In this document: positions 32,896-41,738 of the stretch, one piece after another
Numbering within the stretch: position 1 is the stretch's first letter
Layout: each line of letters starts with the position of its first letter
Source: Polynucleobacter sp. MG-27-Goln-C1
GTDB lineage: Bacteria; Pseudomonadota; Gammaproteobacteria; Burkholderiales; Burkholderiaceae
Assembly: GCF_018881905.1 (NCBI RefSeq)
Contig: NZ_JACVPM010000001.1
Coordinates: 496,001 to 560,000, forward strand
Length of the DNA stretch: 64,000 bases
Reading direction: 5' to 3'
Made by a program: the position numbers and the translations under genes
The notes under the pieces: generated by a model
The model's database searches: none
What the model saw: only the letters and a program-made list of their open reading frames with translations
Told to the model about the DNA's origin: nothing

Positions 32896-33636
32896 TTAGC
32901 CTGTATGCAGACCGCCATTCAAGGAGAAATCAGCGCCAGTGGCATAGCCACCATCATCAGAGGCAATCCAGCAGCAAATGGAAGCAATCTCTTCAGGGGT
33001 ACCCAAACGCTTGACTGGAACACCAGCAACAATCTTCTCCAGTACATCTTCGCGAATAGCCTTCACCATATCTGTACCGATATACCCAGGAGAGACGGTA
33101 TTTACAGTCACACCCTTAGATGCCAGCTCTTGCGATAAGGCCATCGTAAATCCGTGCAACCCTGCTTTAGCTGTGGAGTAGTTGGATTGACCAAACTGGC
33201 CCTTCTGGCCGTTTACAGAGGAAATGTTGATGATGCGACCCCAGCCGTTATCAGCCATGCCATCAACCACTTGCTTGGTCACATTAAATAAAGAGTTGAG
33301 GTTGGTATCGATCACAGCCTTCCACTGATCAGGAGTCATTTTGCGGAAGACGCTATCTTTAGTAATACCGGCGTTATTCACCAAAACATCGACACGCCCT
33401 ACTTCCGCTTTAACTTTATCGAATGCAGCAACAGTACTATCCCAGTCGGAAACGTTACCTTCAGAAGCGATGAAGTCATAACCTAAAGCTTTTTGTTCGC
33501 CAATCCAGCGATCCTTACGCGGGGAGTTTGGGCCGCAACCAGCAATAACCTTAAAGCCATCTTTGGCGAGGCGTTGACAAATAGCAGTACCAATGCCACC
33601 CATACCACCAGTTACATATGCAATCTTTTGAGACAT
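32896..33636 (-). CDS. phaB: Acetoacetyl-CoA reductase
   Basis: NADPH-dependent short-chain dehydrogenase giving (R)-3-hydroxybutyryl-CoA for PHA synthesis. The 246 residues show the cofactor loop TGGMGGIGTAICQRL, NNAGITKD, catalytic Ser in NISSVNGQ and Tyr/Lys in YSTAKAGLHGF. Ends NGGLHTG, typical of PhaB. It is 22 bases after phaC. FabG is the main alternative, but the neighbours and the GLHTG end favour PhaB. Confidence 0.95.
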   Translation of the reverse strand: MSQKIAYVTGGMGGIGTAICQRLAKDGFKVIAGCGPNSPRKDRWIGEQKALGYDFIASEGNVSDWDSTVAAFDKVKAEVGRVDVLVNNAGITKDSVFRKMTPDQWKAVIDTNLNSLFNVTKQVVDGMADNGWGRIINISSVNGQKGQFGQSNYSTAKAGLHGFTMALSQELASKGVTVNTVSPGYIGTDMVKAIREDVLEKIVAGVPVKRLGTPEEIASICCWIASDDGGYATGADFSLNGGLHTG

Positions 33637-33658
33637 GTAATTCCCCTTATGAAAAATA

Positions 33659-35293
33659 TTATTGAGCAGCTGTTGATACTTTTTCTTTCACGTACTTACC
33701 AGGTGCCGCTTCTAGTTTTTTATACCGTGCATTACCAAACGTTTTGCTAGCTTTAATTTTCTTGCCGCCAAACTGTTCCAACCATTGAGCATAGTTAGGC
33801 CACCAACTACCCTTGATATCTTTTGCTGCAGCCAACCACTCATCCGCAGTCTTCGCCAATTTATTATTTTCAAAATAATGACGCTTATTTTTTGCCGGTG
33901 GATTGATCACTCCAGCAATATGTCCTGATGCACCTAAAACAAATCGATTCTTACCCTTCAAAATATGCGTAGATTCATAAGCGGATTTCCAAGGCACGAT
34001 GTGATCATCATGTGATGCATAAATATAGGCTGGCACGGTAATCTTGCCTAGGTCAACCTTTTCACCACAAACAGTAAGCTTGCCTGGTTTAATCAGTTCG
34101 TTTTGTAGGTAGGTATGGCGTAGATACCAGCAGTACATTGGGCCAGGCAGATTAGTGGAGTCGCCGTTCCAATAGAGCAAATCAAATGGCGGCGGCGAAT
34201 TGCCTTTTAAGTAATTCTCAACAACATAGTTCCACACCAGATCGTTTGGACGTAAGAATGAGAATGTATTGCCTAGATCTAGACCTGACATCATCCCGAA
34301 ATGACCACCCTCACCGCCAATGGTGCTCTCCCGCAACTTCACCATGCCTTCATCAATAAAGACATCCAGAATTCCAGTATCGGTAAAGTCTAATAGCGTG
34401 GTGAGTAAGGTTAAGCTAGCAACATAATCTTTTTTGCGCGCCGCTAATACAGCTAAAGCCGTAGAAGTTAAAGTTCCCCCAACACAGAAGCCGAGCACAT
34501 TAATCTGATCTGTCGCTCCAATTTCCCTGGTCACCTCAATTGCTTTAATGACACCTTCGCCAACGTAATCATCCCAAGTTACTTTAGACATTGAGACGTC
34601 AGGATTCTTCCAGGAGACTAGGAAAACTGTGTGGCCCTGCTCAACCATGTAACGCACTACAGAATTGTCCGGCTGTAAATCCAAAATGTAGTACTTGTTA
34701 ATACAAGGAGGCACCATCAAATACGGCCGCTCATAGACGGTATCAGTCAGTGGTTTGTACTGAATTAACTCAAAGAGCTCATTACGGAATACTACTTGAC
34801 CTTCAGTAGTTGCAATATTTTTACCAACTTCAAAAGCACTTTCATCAGTCAGTGAAACTTTGCCTTTTTTCAAATCTCCCAGCAAGTTCACTATTCCATT
34901 TTGAATAGACTGGCCTTGTGAGCTGATAATATTTTCAAGAACCTCGGGATTAGTGGCAATAAAGTTAGATGGGGATAAAGCATCAATCATTTGCTCAGTG
35001 GTGAACAAAATTTTGACTTTAGTTTTTTCATCTGCATCAACCGCTTTCGCAAGGGCAAGCAAATGCTTGGAGTTCAACAAGTAAGTTGCGGCAATCATCT
35101 TGCTCCAAGATGAATGCCAAGCTTTGCCGGAGAAACGACGATCCTTTACTTCAATAGATTCTGGATTGGTTGCAAGATGCGCGAATTCAGCGAAGTATTC
35201 TTTTTGAATTTCTGCTAAACGCTCTGGTGGAATTAACGCCATGTGGTGTGGAGCCAATGATGGCGCAACACCTGTATTCATACCTGCAAACAT
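33659..35293 (-). CDS. phaC: Class I polyhydroxyalkanoate synthase
   Basis: Polymerises (R)-3-hydroxyacyl-CoA on granules. The 544 residues contain the N-terminal PhaC domain, the lipase-like box LGFCVGGT with nucleophile C270, the Asp region (LTTLLDFTDTG; catalytic Asp further on) and the His in GASGHIAGVINPP. It is somewhat shorter at the N-terminus than the Cupriavidus enzyme of about 589 residues. First gene of phaC-phaB-phaR. A palindrome and -10 candidate lie about 50-80 bases upstream. Confidence 0.96.
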   Translation of the reverse strand: MFAGMNTGVAPSLAPHHMALIPPERLAEIQKEYFAEFAHLATNPESIEVKDRRFSGKAWHSSWSKMIAATYLLNSKHLLALAKAVDADEKTKVKILFTTEQMIDALSPSNFIATNPEVLENIISSQGQSIQNGIVNLLGDLKKGKVSLTDESAFEVGKNIATTEGQVVFRNELFELIQYKPLTDTVYERPYLMVPPCINKYYILDLQPDNSVVRYMVEQGHTVFLVSWKNPDVSMSKVTWDDYVGEGVIKAIEVTREIGATDQINVLGFCVGGTLTSTALAVLAARKKDYVASLTLLTTLLDFTDTGILDVFIDEGMVKLRESTIGGEGGHFGMMSGLDLGNTFSFLRPNDLVWNYVVENYLKGNSPPPFDLLYWNGDSTNLPGPMYCWYLRHTYLQNELIKPGKLTVCGEKVDLGKITVPAYIYASHDDHIVPWKSAYESTHILKGKNRFVLGASGHIAGVINPPAKNKRHYFENNKLAKTADEWLAAAKDIKGSWWPNYAQWLEQFGGKKIKASKTFGNARYKKLEAAPGKYVKEKVSTAAQ

Positions 35294-35344
35294 AATGATC
35301 TCGTAAAGTTATTGAGACCATTCTCCATCTATCAGGCTGGAAGG

Positions 35345-35374
35345 GTTATACGCACTAACCCTAGCCCTAGGGCT
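35345..35374 (-). promoter_or_regulatory. Candidate phaC promoter with palindrome
   Basis: On the minus strand a -10-like TATAAC occupies 35350-35345. AGCCCTAGGGCT (35363-35374), a perfect 12-bp palindrome, lies where the -35 would be. No good -35 hexamer is visible, which suits a regulated promoter. The binding protein is unknown. Confidence 0.35.
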
Positions 35375-35395
35375 AAGCTAGTAATAACCCCGAGT

Positions 35396-36175
35396 TTATG
35401 TTTCGGCAGATATCCAAATGAAAGAAGCAAAACGTCCAGTTTCTTTGTCTCTACGGTAAGAAAAGAATCTCTCCGAATCATTGAAGGTGCAAAAGTCACC
35501 GCCATCAATTTGCTCAATACCCAATGACCGCAAGCGATCTTGAGCCAAGAGATACAAGTTTGCCAAATACTTTCCAGAACTCTCAGCAATTGGCTTGAGA
35601 GCCTTCGACAAAATAGTTGAGCCTTGTCCAGCAAAAGCCTGCAGCACATCCTCGCCCACCTCAAATGCTGTTGGACCAATAGCGGGCCCCATCCACACAA
35701 CAATATCTTTTGGACTGAGCCCTGGTGATAAGGCAAGCATTTCTTGAAGAGTATTTTCAAGAACGCCACCACTCAGACCACGCCAGCCAGCATGTGCCGC
35801 CCCAATAACATCTCCACCCTTGCTTGCAAACAATACTGGCATGCAATCCGCAGTCAGAATAGCTAGTACCTCATTTGCAATATTGGTAACCGCAGCATCT
35901 GCTTCAAATGGTTTGCTGGATGGGGCTTTCCTGGAGGCTGGTGTGCTTACTGTCACACCATGAATCTGTTTAAGCCAAAGTGGCTCAGTAGGCAAATGTG
36001 ATCTCACGATGCTGCGGTTGTGCAGAACATCTACCGAATCATCGCCTGCATTCAGTCCAAGGTTGAGAGTATTAAATGGAGACTTGCTGACTCCGCCATG
36101 CCGAGTGGTGGAAAGAGACTTGATTTGCTGTGGCGCAGCCCAGCTTGGTTCAATCCAGTTAATTGCGTTGGTCAT
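35396..36175 (-). CDS. pgeF: Purine nucleoside phosphorylase / polyphenol-oxidase-fold protein PgeF (YfiH)
   Basis: Multicopper-oxidase-superfamily domain protein; homologues edit peptidoglycan precursors by removing wrongly added serine, and others show purine nucleoside phosphorylase activity. The 259 residues include STTRHGGVSKSPFNTLNLG, the metal-site Cys/His (LTADCMPVLF, GAAHAGWRGLSGG) and CTFNDSERFFSYRRDKETGR. Its start overlaps the end of rluD by 17 bases, the common rluD-pgeF linkage, indicating coupled translation. Confidence 0.92.
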   Translation of the reverse strand: MTNAINWIEPSWAAPQQIKSLSTTRHGGVSKSPFNTLNLGLNAGDDSVDVLHNRSIVRSHLPTEPLWLKQIHGVTVSTPASRKAPSSKPFEADAAVTNIANEVLAILTADCMPVLFASKGGDVIGAAHAGWRGLSGGVLENTLQEMLALSPGLSPKDIVVWMGPAIGPTAFEVGEDVLQAFAGQGSTILSKALKPIAESSGKYLANLYLLAQDRLRSLGIEQIDGGDFCTFNDSERFFSYRRDKETGRFASFIWISAET

Positions 36176-37199
36176 TTTTGATGGACGCCATTAATGCCTC
36201 TTCTTTGGGTAAATCTGCTTCACTCATCCCCACCAGTGGCAATAGCTCAATTAAATCTTGCGGAGGCAACCTAAACCAGGTCATGACTTCATGCGTTGCT
36301 GGGTGCTGAAGGCTAAGAGCGTAAGCATGTAAAGCTTGGCGACTAAAAGGCAATGATTTGGCAGCGCCAGGGGTACGTTTGCGATAAACGGGATCCCCTA
36401 AAAGTGGAAAACCCAAAGATTCCAGGTGAACCCGAATTTGATGGGTACGGCCCGTCTCTAGACGGCACTCCAGTAAGGCGGCAGGACTTTCAGCAAAAGA
36501 CCCCTTAGCCAGACGTCGAAAGAGCGTTGCTGCAGGCTTACCCTGGGGTGAGCCAGCTGCCATTTTGAGGCGGTCACGCTGATCACGACCAACGCTTGCC
36601 AATACCTTGCCCTGAGATGGGGCATCCCCCCAAACCCAAGCAAGGTAGCGCCGCCCTACCGTTCTCTCCTGTAACTGCCTTACTAGAGAGGTTTGGGCTA
36701 TATCCGTGCGGGCCACCACCATTAATCCAGAGGTATCTTTATCCAAGCGGTGAACAATTCCGGCCCTAGGTAGCTGCTTGAGCTCAGGAAAGCGATGTAA
36801 CAGTCCATTTAACAAGGTACCCGTCCAATTTCCGGCCGCAGGATGAACCACAAGCCCAGCCGGCTTATTAATGACGATGACCGTGTCATCCTCATAAACG
36901 ACATCCAGGGGGATATCTTCGGGTGCAAAGGCAAATTGTTCCGGCATTTCTTGTGGAAAGACCTTAATACTCTCGCTCCCACGCAGTAAATGACGGACTT
37001 TGGTGACTTTGCCGTCAACCGTAACCGCCCCAGCCTCAACCCAGGCCTTCAGCCGATTGCGGGAATAATCTGGCAAAGCGCCACCAAGGAACTTATCCAA
37101 ACGCTCTCCGTTAACCTCAGGAGGAACTTCTAGGGCAATGAAATCCTCATCATCGATATAATCAATGGGATTCGAATCGGGAGTATGCGGCAATGCCAC
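36159..37199 (-). CDS. rluD: 23S rRNA pseudouridine synthase RluD
   Basis: Makes the pseudouridines of helix 69 of 23S rRNA. The 346 residues have an N-terminal S4 RNA-binding domain (RLDKFLGGALPDYSRNRLKAWVEAGAVTV), the catalytic motif HRLDKDTSGLMVVA with the nucleophilic Asp, and GRTHQIRVHLESLGFPLLGDPVY. It is divergent from bamD and overlaps pgeF, the widespread bamD/rluD-pgeF arrangement. Confidence 0.95.
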   Translation of the reverse strand: MALPHTPDSNPIDYIDDEDFIALEVPPEVNGERLDKFLGGALPDYSRNRLKAWVEAGAVTVDGKVTKVRHLLRGSESIKVFPQEMPEQFAFAPEDIPLDVVYEDDTVIVINKPAGLVVHPAAGNWTGTLLNGLLHRFPELKQLPRAGIVHRLDKDTSGLMVVARTDIAQTSLVRQLQERTVGRRYLAWVWGDAPSQGKVLASVGRDQRDRLKMAAGSPQGKPAATLFRRLAKGSFAESPAALLECRLETGRTHQIRVHLESLGFPLLGDPVYRKRTPGAAKSLPFSRQALHAYALSLQHPATHEVMTWFRLPPQDLIELLPLVGMSEADLPKEEALMASIKNDQRN

Positions 37200-37219
37200 G
37201 CTTAAAGAGCCTTTTAGTT

Positions 37220-38092
37220 ATGTCGGACGTTATTACAGACGCCAGTTTAAGGCTTGCTGCCACTGTTGGGTCATCTTCCAGAAAATCCCTTATTTCTTTA
37301 TTTATTGGAGCTAGCGCAGCCTGCCTAGTTCTCAGTGGGTGTGCAGGTAGTGACGGCTCAAAGGATGATTCAGATCTTTGGTCTGAAACTAAGCTTTACT
37401 CTGAAGCTACCGACAAATTAAATGATGCTGACTACGCTAAGTGCGGAAAGTATTTTGAGAAGCTTGAAGGTCGATTCCCATTTGGCCCTTATTCACAACA
37501 AGCCCAAATTAATGCGGCGTATTGTTACTGGAAAGGTCAGGAACAAGCCCAAGCTTTAGTTGCTATTGATCGCTTCATCAAACTTCATCAAGGAAGTCCA
37601 AATTTAGATTACGGCTACTACCTCAAGGGCTTGATTAGTTTTAATGATGACTTGGGTTGGCTCGGCAAATTTACCGGACAAGATTTAAGTGAGCGAGATC
37701 CAAAAGCGGCTAAAGAAGCTTTTGAGTCTTTCAAAGTAGTCGTTGAGCGTTTCCCTGATAGTAAATATGCGCCCGACTCTTTGGATCGTATGCGTTACAT
37801 CGTGAACTCTTTAGCAGAGGCCGACGTTATCGTCGCTCGCTTTTACTTTCAACGTGGCGCCTATCTAGCTTCAGCAAATAGAGCTCAACTAGTTATTCGT
37901 GATTACGACCGCGCACCTGCTGTTGAAGAGGCGCTCTACCTTCTTACGAAATCTTATGAGAAGCTAGGTATGACCGACTTAAGTAATGATTCGCTGCGCG
38001 TTTTCAAACTCAATTTCCCTGATAGCCAAATGATGATTACCGGCCAACGCGTTCAAAAAGAGCGTCGTTGGTGGCAGATCTGGAATAAGTAA
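37220..38092 (+). CDS. bamD: Outer membrane assembly lipoprotein BamD
   Basis: Essential lipoprotein of the BAM complex for outer-membrane protein insertion. The signal peptide ends at a lipobox, LVLSGC, with the modified Cys about 40 residues in. The rest is TPR-like repeats (LNDADYAKCGKYFEKLEGRFPFGPYSQQAQ, then GYYLKGLI). The first ATG of the frame is at 37193 inside the rluD start; the ATG at 37220 (MSDVITD) avoids that overlap and still gives a long but acceptable signal n-region, so I prefer it. Confidence 0.93.
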   Translation: MSDVITDASLRLAATVGSSSRKSLISLFIGASAACLVLSGCAGSDGSKDDSDLWSETKLYSEATDKLNDADYAKCGKYFEKLEGRFPFGPYSQQAQINAAYCYWKGQEQAQALVAIDRFIKLHQGSPNLDYGYYLKGLISFNDDLGWLGKFTGQDLSERDPKAAKEAFESFKVVVERFPDSKYAPDSLDRMRYIVNSLAEADVIVARFYFQRGAYLASANRAQLVIRDYDRAPAVEEALYLLTKSYEKLGMTDLSNDSLRVFKLNFPDSQMMITGQRVQKERRWWQIWNK

Positions 38093-38112
38093 TAATTAAA
38101 TAAGGTGGATGC

Positions 38113-38141
38113 AATCAAGTAGCGCAGAGCGTTACTTGATT
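38113..38141. terminator. Hairpin between convergent bamD and alr
   Basis: AATCAAGTA (38113-38121) and TACTTGATT (38133-38141) form a 9-bp stem. It continues with three further pairs after one mismatch, around a 3-base loop. It includes the alr stop codon. There is no U-tract on either strand, so it may be a processed 3' end rather than a classical intrinsic terminator. Confidence 0.4.
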
Positions 38142-39256
38142 ACTACGGGCACCCTTTGTGCCAAGGCGCAAATCAGCTCATAGCCAATAGTTCCGCTCAT
38201 CTGAGCCACATCATCGACCGGCACTTCCTGACCCCATAACTCAACAACACTGCCGATCTTGGCATTAGGTGCTTCACGCAAATCAATTGTCAGCATATCC
38301 ATTGACACTCGCCCAACAATCGGACAAATCACGCCGTCACCTTGGGCATCAGCAGCATCAACCCAAACTGGCGTGCCATCTTCCGCATGACGGGGATAGC
38401 CATCAGCATAGCCGCAAGCAATCACACCGATACGCATATCTTCTGGCGCTTGGTAGCGACCACCATAGCCAACGTGATCGCCCTTCTTTAATTCCTGAAT
38501 ATCGATGATTTCACTACGCAACTGCATCACTGCTTGAAGTTCAGAGCGAACAATATCAGCATGCACTCCAGTAGGCGAAACGCCATACAACATAATTCCC
38601 GGGCGAACCCAATCACCTAGTGCATTGCGATGCCAGAGTATTGCCGCTGAATTCGCCAGAGAAGTTGGAGACTCTAGGCCCTCAGTCGCCTGCGTAAAAC
38701 ATTCCATTTGCTCACCTACCGAAGGTGCTTGATCGACTTGGTCGGCATTAGCAAAATGGGTCATGTGATGAAGGTGATAACCAGCAGCATGTAGACGATG
38801 AAAAGCTGTCCGGTACTGCTCCGGTCTAAAACCGAGGCGATTCATACCGGAATTGAGTTTCAAAAAGAGGTTGATTGGGTGACTTGAATGATTGACGAAG
38901 GACTCCAGCCATGCGACTTGCTTCTCGCTGTGGACTACCAAATCACATTTGAGCCTGCTTGCTACTTCTAGCTCTTGTTGACTAAAAAGACCCTCTAAAA
39001 GCAGGATACGGCCTTCCCATCCATGATCCCTGAGCCATTGTGCATCCGCAATATCCAGGAGGGCAAACCCATCGGTAGACTCAAGCCCTTTAAACGCAGC
39101 CTCAAGGCTATGCCCATAGGCTTTGGCCTTTACAACTGACCAAATTTTGGATTCCGGGGCGAGTTCACGAATCCGGCCTAAATTATGACGAAAGGCATCA
39201 GTGTGTATAGTTGCCAGGATTGGCCTATTTATCAAGCGATTAGCCGACGAGCTCAT
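38132..39256 (-). CDS. alr: Alanine racemase
   Basis: PLP-dependent interconversion of L- and D-alanine for peptidoglycan. PLP-binding Lys lies in SVVKAKAYGHS, the second catalytic Tyr region is LKKGDHVGYGGRYQAP, and VGRVSMDMLTIDL is also typical. The frame opens at 39274, but the ATG at 39256 (MSSSANRLINRP) is preceded by an unusually strong ribosome-binding site, AAGGAGGGG at 39262-39270, which decides the start. About 374 residues. It is divergent from lplT with 50 bases between. Confidence 0.95.
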   Translation of the reverse strand: MSSSANRLINRPILATIHTDAFRHNLGRIRELAPESKIWSVVKAKAYGHSLEAAFKGLESTDGFALLDIADAQWLRDHGWEGRILLLEGLFSQQELEVASRLKCDLVVHSEKQVAWLESFVNHSSHPINLFLKLNSGMNRLGFRPEQYRTAFHRLHAAGYHLHHMTHFANADQVDQAPSVGEQMECFTQATEGLESPTSLANSAAILWHRNALGDWVRPGIMLYGVSPTGVHADIVRSELQAVMQLRSEIIDIQELKKGDHVGYGGRYQAPEDMRIGVIACGYADGYPRHAEDGTPVWVDAADAQGDGVICPIVGRVSMDMLTIDLREAPNAKIGSVVELWGQEVPVDDVAQMSGTIGYELICALAQRVPVVIK

Positions 39257-39306
39257 ATCCACCCCTCCTTTCATGTTTTAATTACATTAATGACTAGATT
39301 GTACGA

Positions 39307-40626
39307 ATGAACCGTAGTTTTTACATCATTATGGCGGCGCAATTTTTTTCGTCGCTTGCTGATAACGCATTGCTGATCGCAGCAATCGCCCTCTTGGTCC
39401 AGCTTAACGCTCCGGCCTGGATGACTCCTTTACTCAAATTATTCTTCGTTCTCTCTTATGTATTGCTGGCAGCCTTTGTGGGGGCCTTTGCTGACTCCCG
39501 CCCTAAGGGCAATGTCATGTTCATTACCAATACGATTAAGTTTGTTGGTTGCGTGGTGATGCTCTTTGGCAGCCACCCTTTACTAGCTTATGCCATTGTT
39601 GGTCTTGGGGCTGCTGCCTACTCACCAGCTAAATACGGCATTCTGACTGAGTTACTTCCCCCAGAGAAGCTAGTGGCAGCCAATGGATGGATTGAGGGCC
39701 TCACTGTTGGCTCGATCATTATGGGTACGGTGCTTGGGGGTGTCCTTATTAGCAAGTCTGTTTCCCAAACCCTTTTGGGGTTTGACATGCCTATTCTTGA
39801 GACCAGCATCGATACTGCAGCAGAATCAGCCATCATGATCATCATGGTGATTTACGTGTTGGCTGCCCTGATCAATTTACGCATTCCGGACACTGGGGCG
39901 CGCTACGAGTCTCAGAAAACCAATCCAATCGAGTTGGTAAAGGATTTTGCTGTTTGCTTTAAAACACTCTGGGATGATCGTCTTGGACAGATCTCCCTGG
40001 CAGTGACAACTCTATTTTGGGGTGCCGGCGCTACCCTCCAATTTATTGTGATTAAGTGGGCTCAAGTTGCACTGCATATGAGCTTGTCACAGGGAGCTAT
40101 TCTCCAGGCAATCTCGGCATTTGGTGTCGCAGGTGGGGCTGTGTGGGCAGCTTGGCGCGTTCCACTTCGTAGCTCCCTCAAAGTTCTTCCTTACGGCATT
40201 GCCATGGGTCTTGTGGTCTGCGTCATGGCAATCTACAACTCAGATATGTTGCCCAACACAACACTCTGGACTATCGGCAAGTTTGAAATCTCCTTGAACC
40301 TATTACCAGCCTATTTCTTATTAATATTGGTTGGATGGCTTGCTGGTTACTTTGTAGTGCCAATGAACGCACTACTTCAACATCGCGGACATGTACTGAT
40401 GTCTGCTGGTCACTCTATTGCCGTACAAAACTTTAATGAAAATATTTCAGTATTGATGATGCTCTTAATCTACTCTGGATTAATTTGGCTAGATGCGCCG
40501 ATTCAGGCGGTAATTATTGGCTTTGGTGTCGCTGTAAGCGCAATCATGTGGCTAGTCATTAGACGTCATGCTGCCAATCAAGCTGAATACGACTCAATGC
40601 ATTTGATTGGTGAGCATAAGCACTAA
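39307..40626 (+). CDS. lplT: Lysophospholipid transporter LplT (MFS)
   Basis: Inner-membrane flippase returning lysophospholipids to the cytoplasm for reacylation. The 439 residues contain about 12 hydrophobic segments. The start MNRSFYIIMAAQFFSSLADNALLIAAIALL and the loop AAYSPAKYGILTELLPPEKLVAANGW match the LplT branch of the MFS. The acyltransferase partner Aas is not adjacent. It is divergent from alr, an arrangement I recall from other Burkholderiales. Confidence 0.9.
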   Translation: MNRSFYIIMAAQFFSSLADNALLIAAIALLVQLNAPAWMTPLLKLFFVLSYVLLAAFVGAFADSRPKGNVMFITNTIKFVGCVVMLFGSHPLLAYAIVGLGAAAYSPAKYGILTELLPPEKLVAANGWIEGLTVGSIIMGTVLGGVLISKSVSQTLLGFDMPILETSIDTAAESAIMIIMVIYVLAALINLRIPDTGARYESQKTNPIELVKDFAVCFKTLWDDRLGQISLAVTTLFWGAGATLQFIVIKWAQVALHMSLSQGAILQAISAFGVAGGAVWAAWRVPLRSSLKVLPYGIAMGLVVCVMAIYNSDMLPNTTLWTIGKFEISLNLLPAYFLLILVGWLAGYFVVPMNALLQHRGHVLMSAGHSIAVQNFNENISVLMMLLIYSGLIWLDAPIQAVIIGFGVAVSAIMWLVIRRHAANQAEYDSMHLIGEHKH

Positions 40627-40635
40627 GCGCAATGC

Positions 40636-41190
40636 TTAGATATTTTGCAATACCGATTTAGCAAGCAAGAGATCCTGCCAAAATAGCGCCTTATCCTTTG
40701 GCCTAGCGATCAATTGATTTAACTCAAAAGTAGCAATCAGTGGCAGATCCTCTGCACCATCAGCATTAATAGCTAAAACGGTTTCGCGAAGTTCTGGTAG
40801 TGCGTCACGCTCACCCGATAATTTTTGAGCCGCTGGACCACCAAAAGCTAAGGCAACTATGGGTGTTCCATCTTGCGGCAACAATTCCGGATTGAGCTTG
40901 TCGGCTGGATTTTTCCAAGACCATTCTTGTGGGGTTAAGCCAAGAACGCGAATGATGTTCTGAAAAAGTACTTCGGCATCACCCTGAGGCTTATTGCCAA
41001 AAAACCACCATATTCCAGAAGAAATTCGTTCACGTGTTTCCGGGGCAACGGGAGCTGCGGTTGCGATTGGATCAGCCTGCTGGGTAGTCACTTCTGCAGC
41101 CACCATCACATGGGCTTGTTCTGGAGCCGCGTCTCGTGAAGTCCACTCAGTAATACCCATTTCTTTTAGAAAGGCAGAATTTGTACTCAT
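40636..41190 (-). CDS. UDG-like protein, candidate DNA polymerase III psi subunit (HolD)
   Basis: The first 20 residues (LKEMGITEWTSRD) closely resemble the chi-binding N-terminus of E. coli HolD (LQQLGITQWSLRR, from memory). After a Pro/Ala-rich linker, the C-terminal 110 residues look like a uracil-DNA-glycosylase-type domain (VALAFGGPAAQKL, KALFWQDLLLAKSVL) that lacks the usual glycosylase motifs: the GEAPG-like motif reads FFGNKPQGD, and the HPxxLL motif reads ELNQLI. The E. coli psi subunit is known to have a UDG-like fold. It overlaps or abuts rimI, as holD does in E. coli. The ATG at 41196 overlaps the rimI stop; the ATG at 41190 has GAGG at good spacing and is preferred. The psi role is an inference. 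Confidence 0.65.
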   Translation of the reverse strand: MSTNSAFLKEMGITEWTSRDAAPEQAHVMVAAEVTTQQADPIATAAPVAPETRERISSGIWWFFGNKPQGDAEVLFQNIIRVLGLTPQEWSWKNPADKLNPELLPQDGTPIVALAFGGPAAQKLSGERDALPELRETVLAINADGAEDLPLIATFELNQLIARPKDKALFWQDLLLAKSVLQNI

Positions 41191-41192
41191 AT

Positions 41193-41738
41193 TCATGCCT
41201 CAAGCTTAATCGATTTAGCCAAAACCAGAGCATCTTCACGCAATCCGCTTGCTGCATCAACCGGGTAATAGTTTTTGCGCAAACCAATTTGCTTATATCC
41301 TAGGCTTTGATAGAGCTTTAAAGCCGCCTCATTGCTTGGGCGAACCTCAAGAATAATCCGGGGCATTTTTTGCTGCGCAGCTACACCCTCGATTGCATTC
41401 ATCATTTTTATGCCAATACCTAAACGACGCAACTTTGGAGAGACGGTGATATTCAAAAGGTGCAACTCATCTACGGCTGGAAATAAAATGCAATAGGCCC
41501 AGAGAACTTCCGGATCTAAGTAGCTGCCCTTTACCGCATCTTCCAATTGGGGTCTGACACAGTAAGCCCAATGCCCAGCGGCAAGTGAATCTGAGAAATT
41601 GCCTTTTGTCCAAGGATGAATATGCGAAACAGATTCAATCGCCAGTACAGAATCTAAATCTGCCACGGTCATCGGTAGAAATGAGAGCTCCGATATACCT
41701 TCGGCACTAGAGTGCAAAGAATGAGTGTTATCAACCAT
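41193..41738 (-). CDS. rimI: Ribosomal-protein-alanine N-acetyltransferase RimI
   Basis: GNAT acetyltransferase of the N-terminal Ala of ribosomal protein S18. In 181 residues the acetyl-CoA loop reads VSPKLRRLGIGIKMM, followed by IILEVRPSNEAALKLYQSLGYKQIGLRKNYY, the typical RimI segment including DALVLAKS. The N-terminal 20 residues precede the fold and look disordered. It overlaps the end of tsaB by 8 bases and the next gene by a few bases, so three genes are translationally coupled. Confidence 0.93.
   Translation of the reverse strand: MVDNTHSLHSSAEGISELSFLPMTVADLDSVLAIESVSHIHPWTKGNFSDSLAAGHWAYCVRPQLEDAVKGSYLDPEVLWAYCILFPAVDELHLLNITVSPKLRRLGIGIKMMNAIEGVAAQQKMPRIILEVRPSNEAALKLYQSLGYKQIGLRKNYYPVDAASGLREDALVLAKSIKLEA

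Noticed and set aside
40614..40640. TAAGCA/TGCTTA inverted repeat between lplT and the psi-like gene
   Set aside because: Only 6 bp with a 10-base loop and a poor T-tract; too weak to call a terminator.
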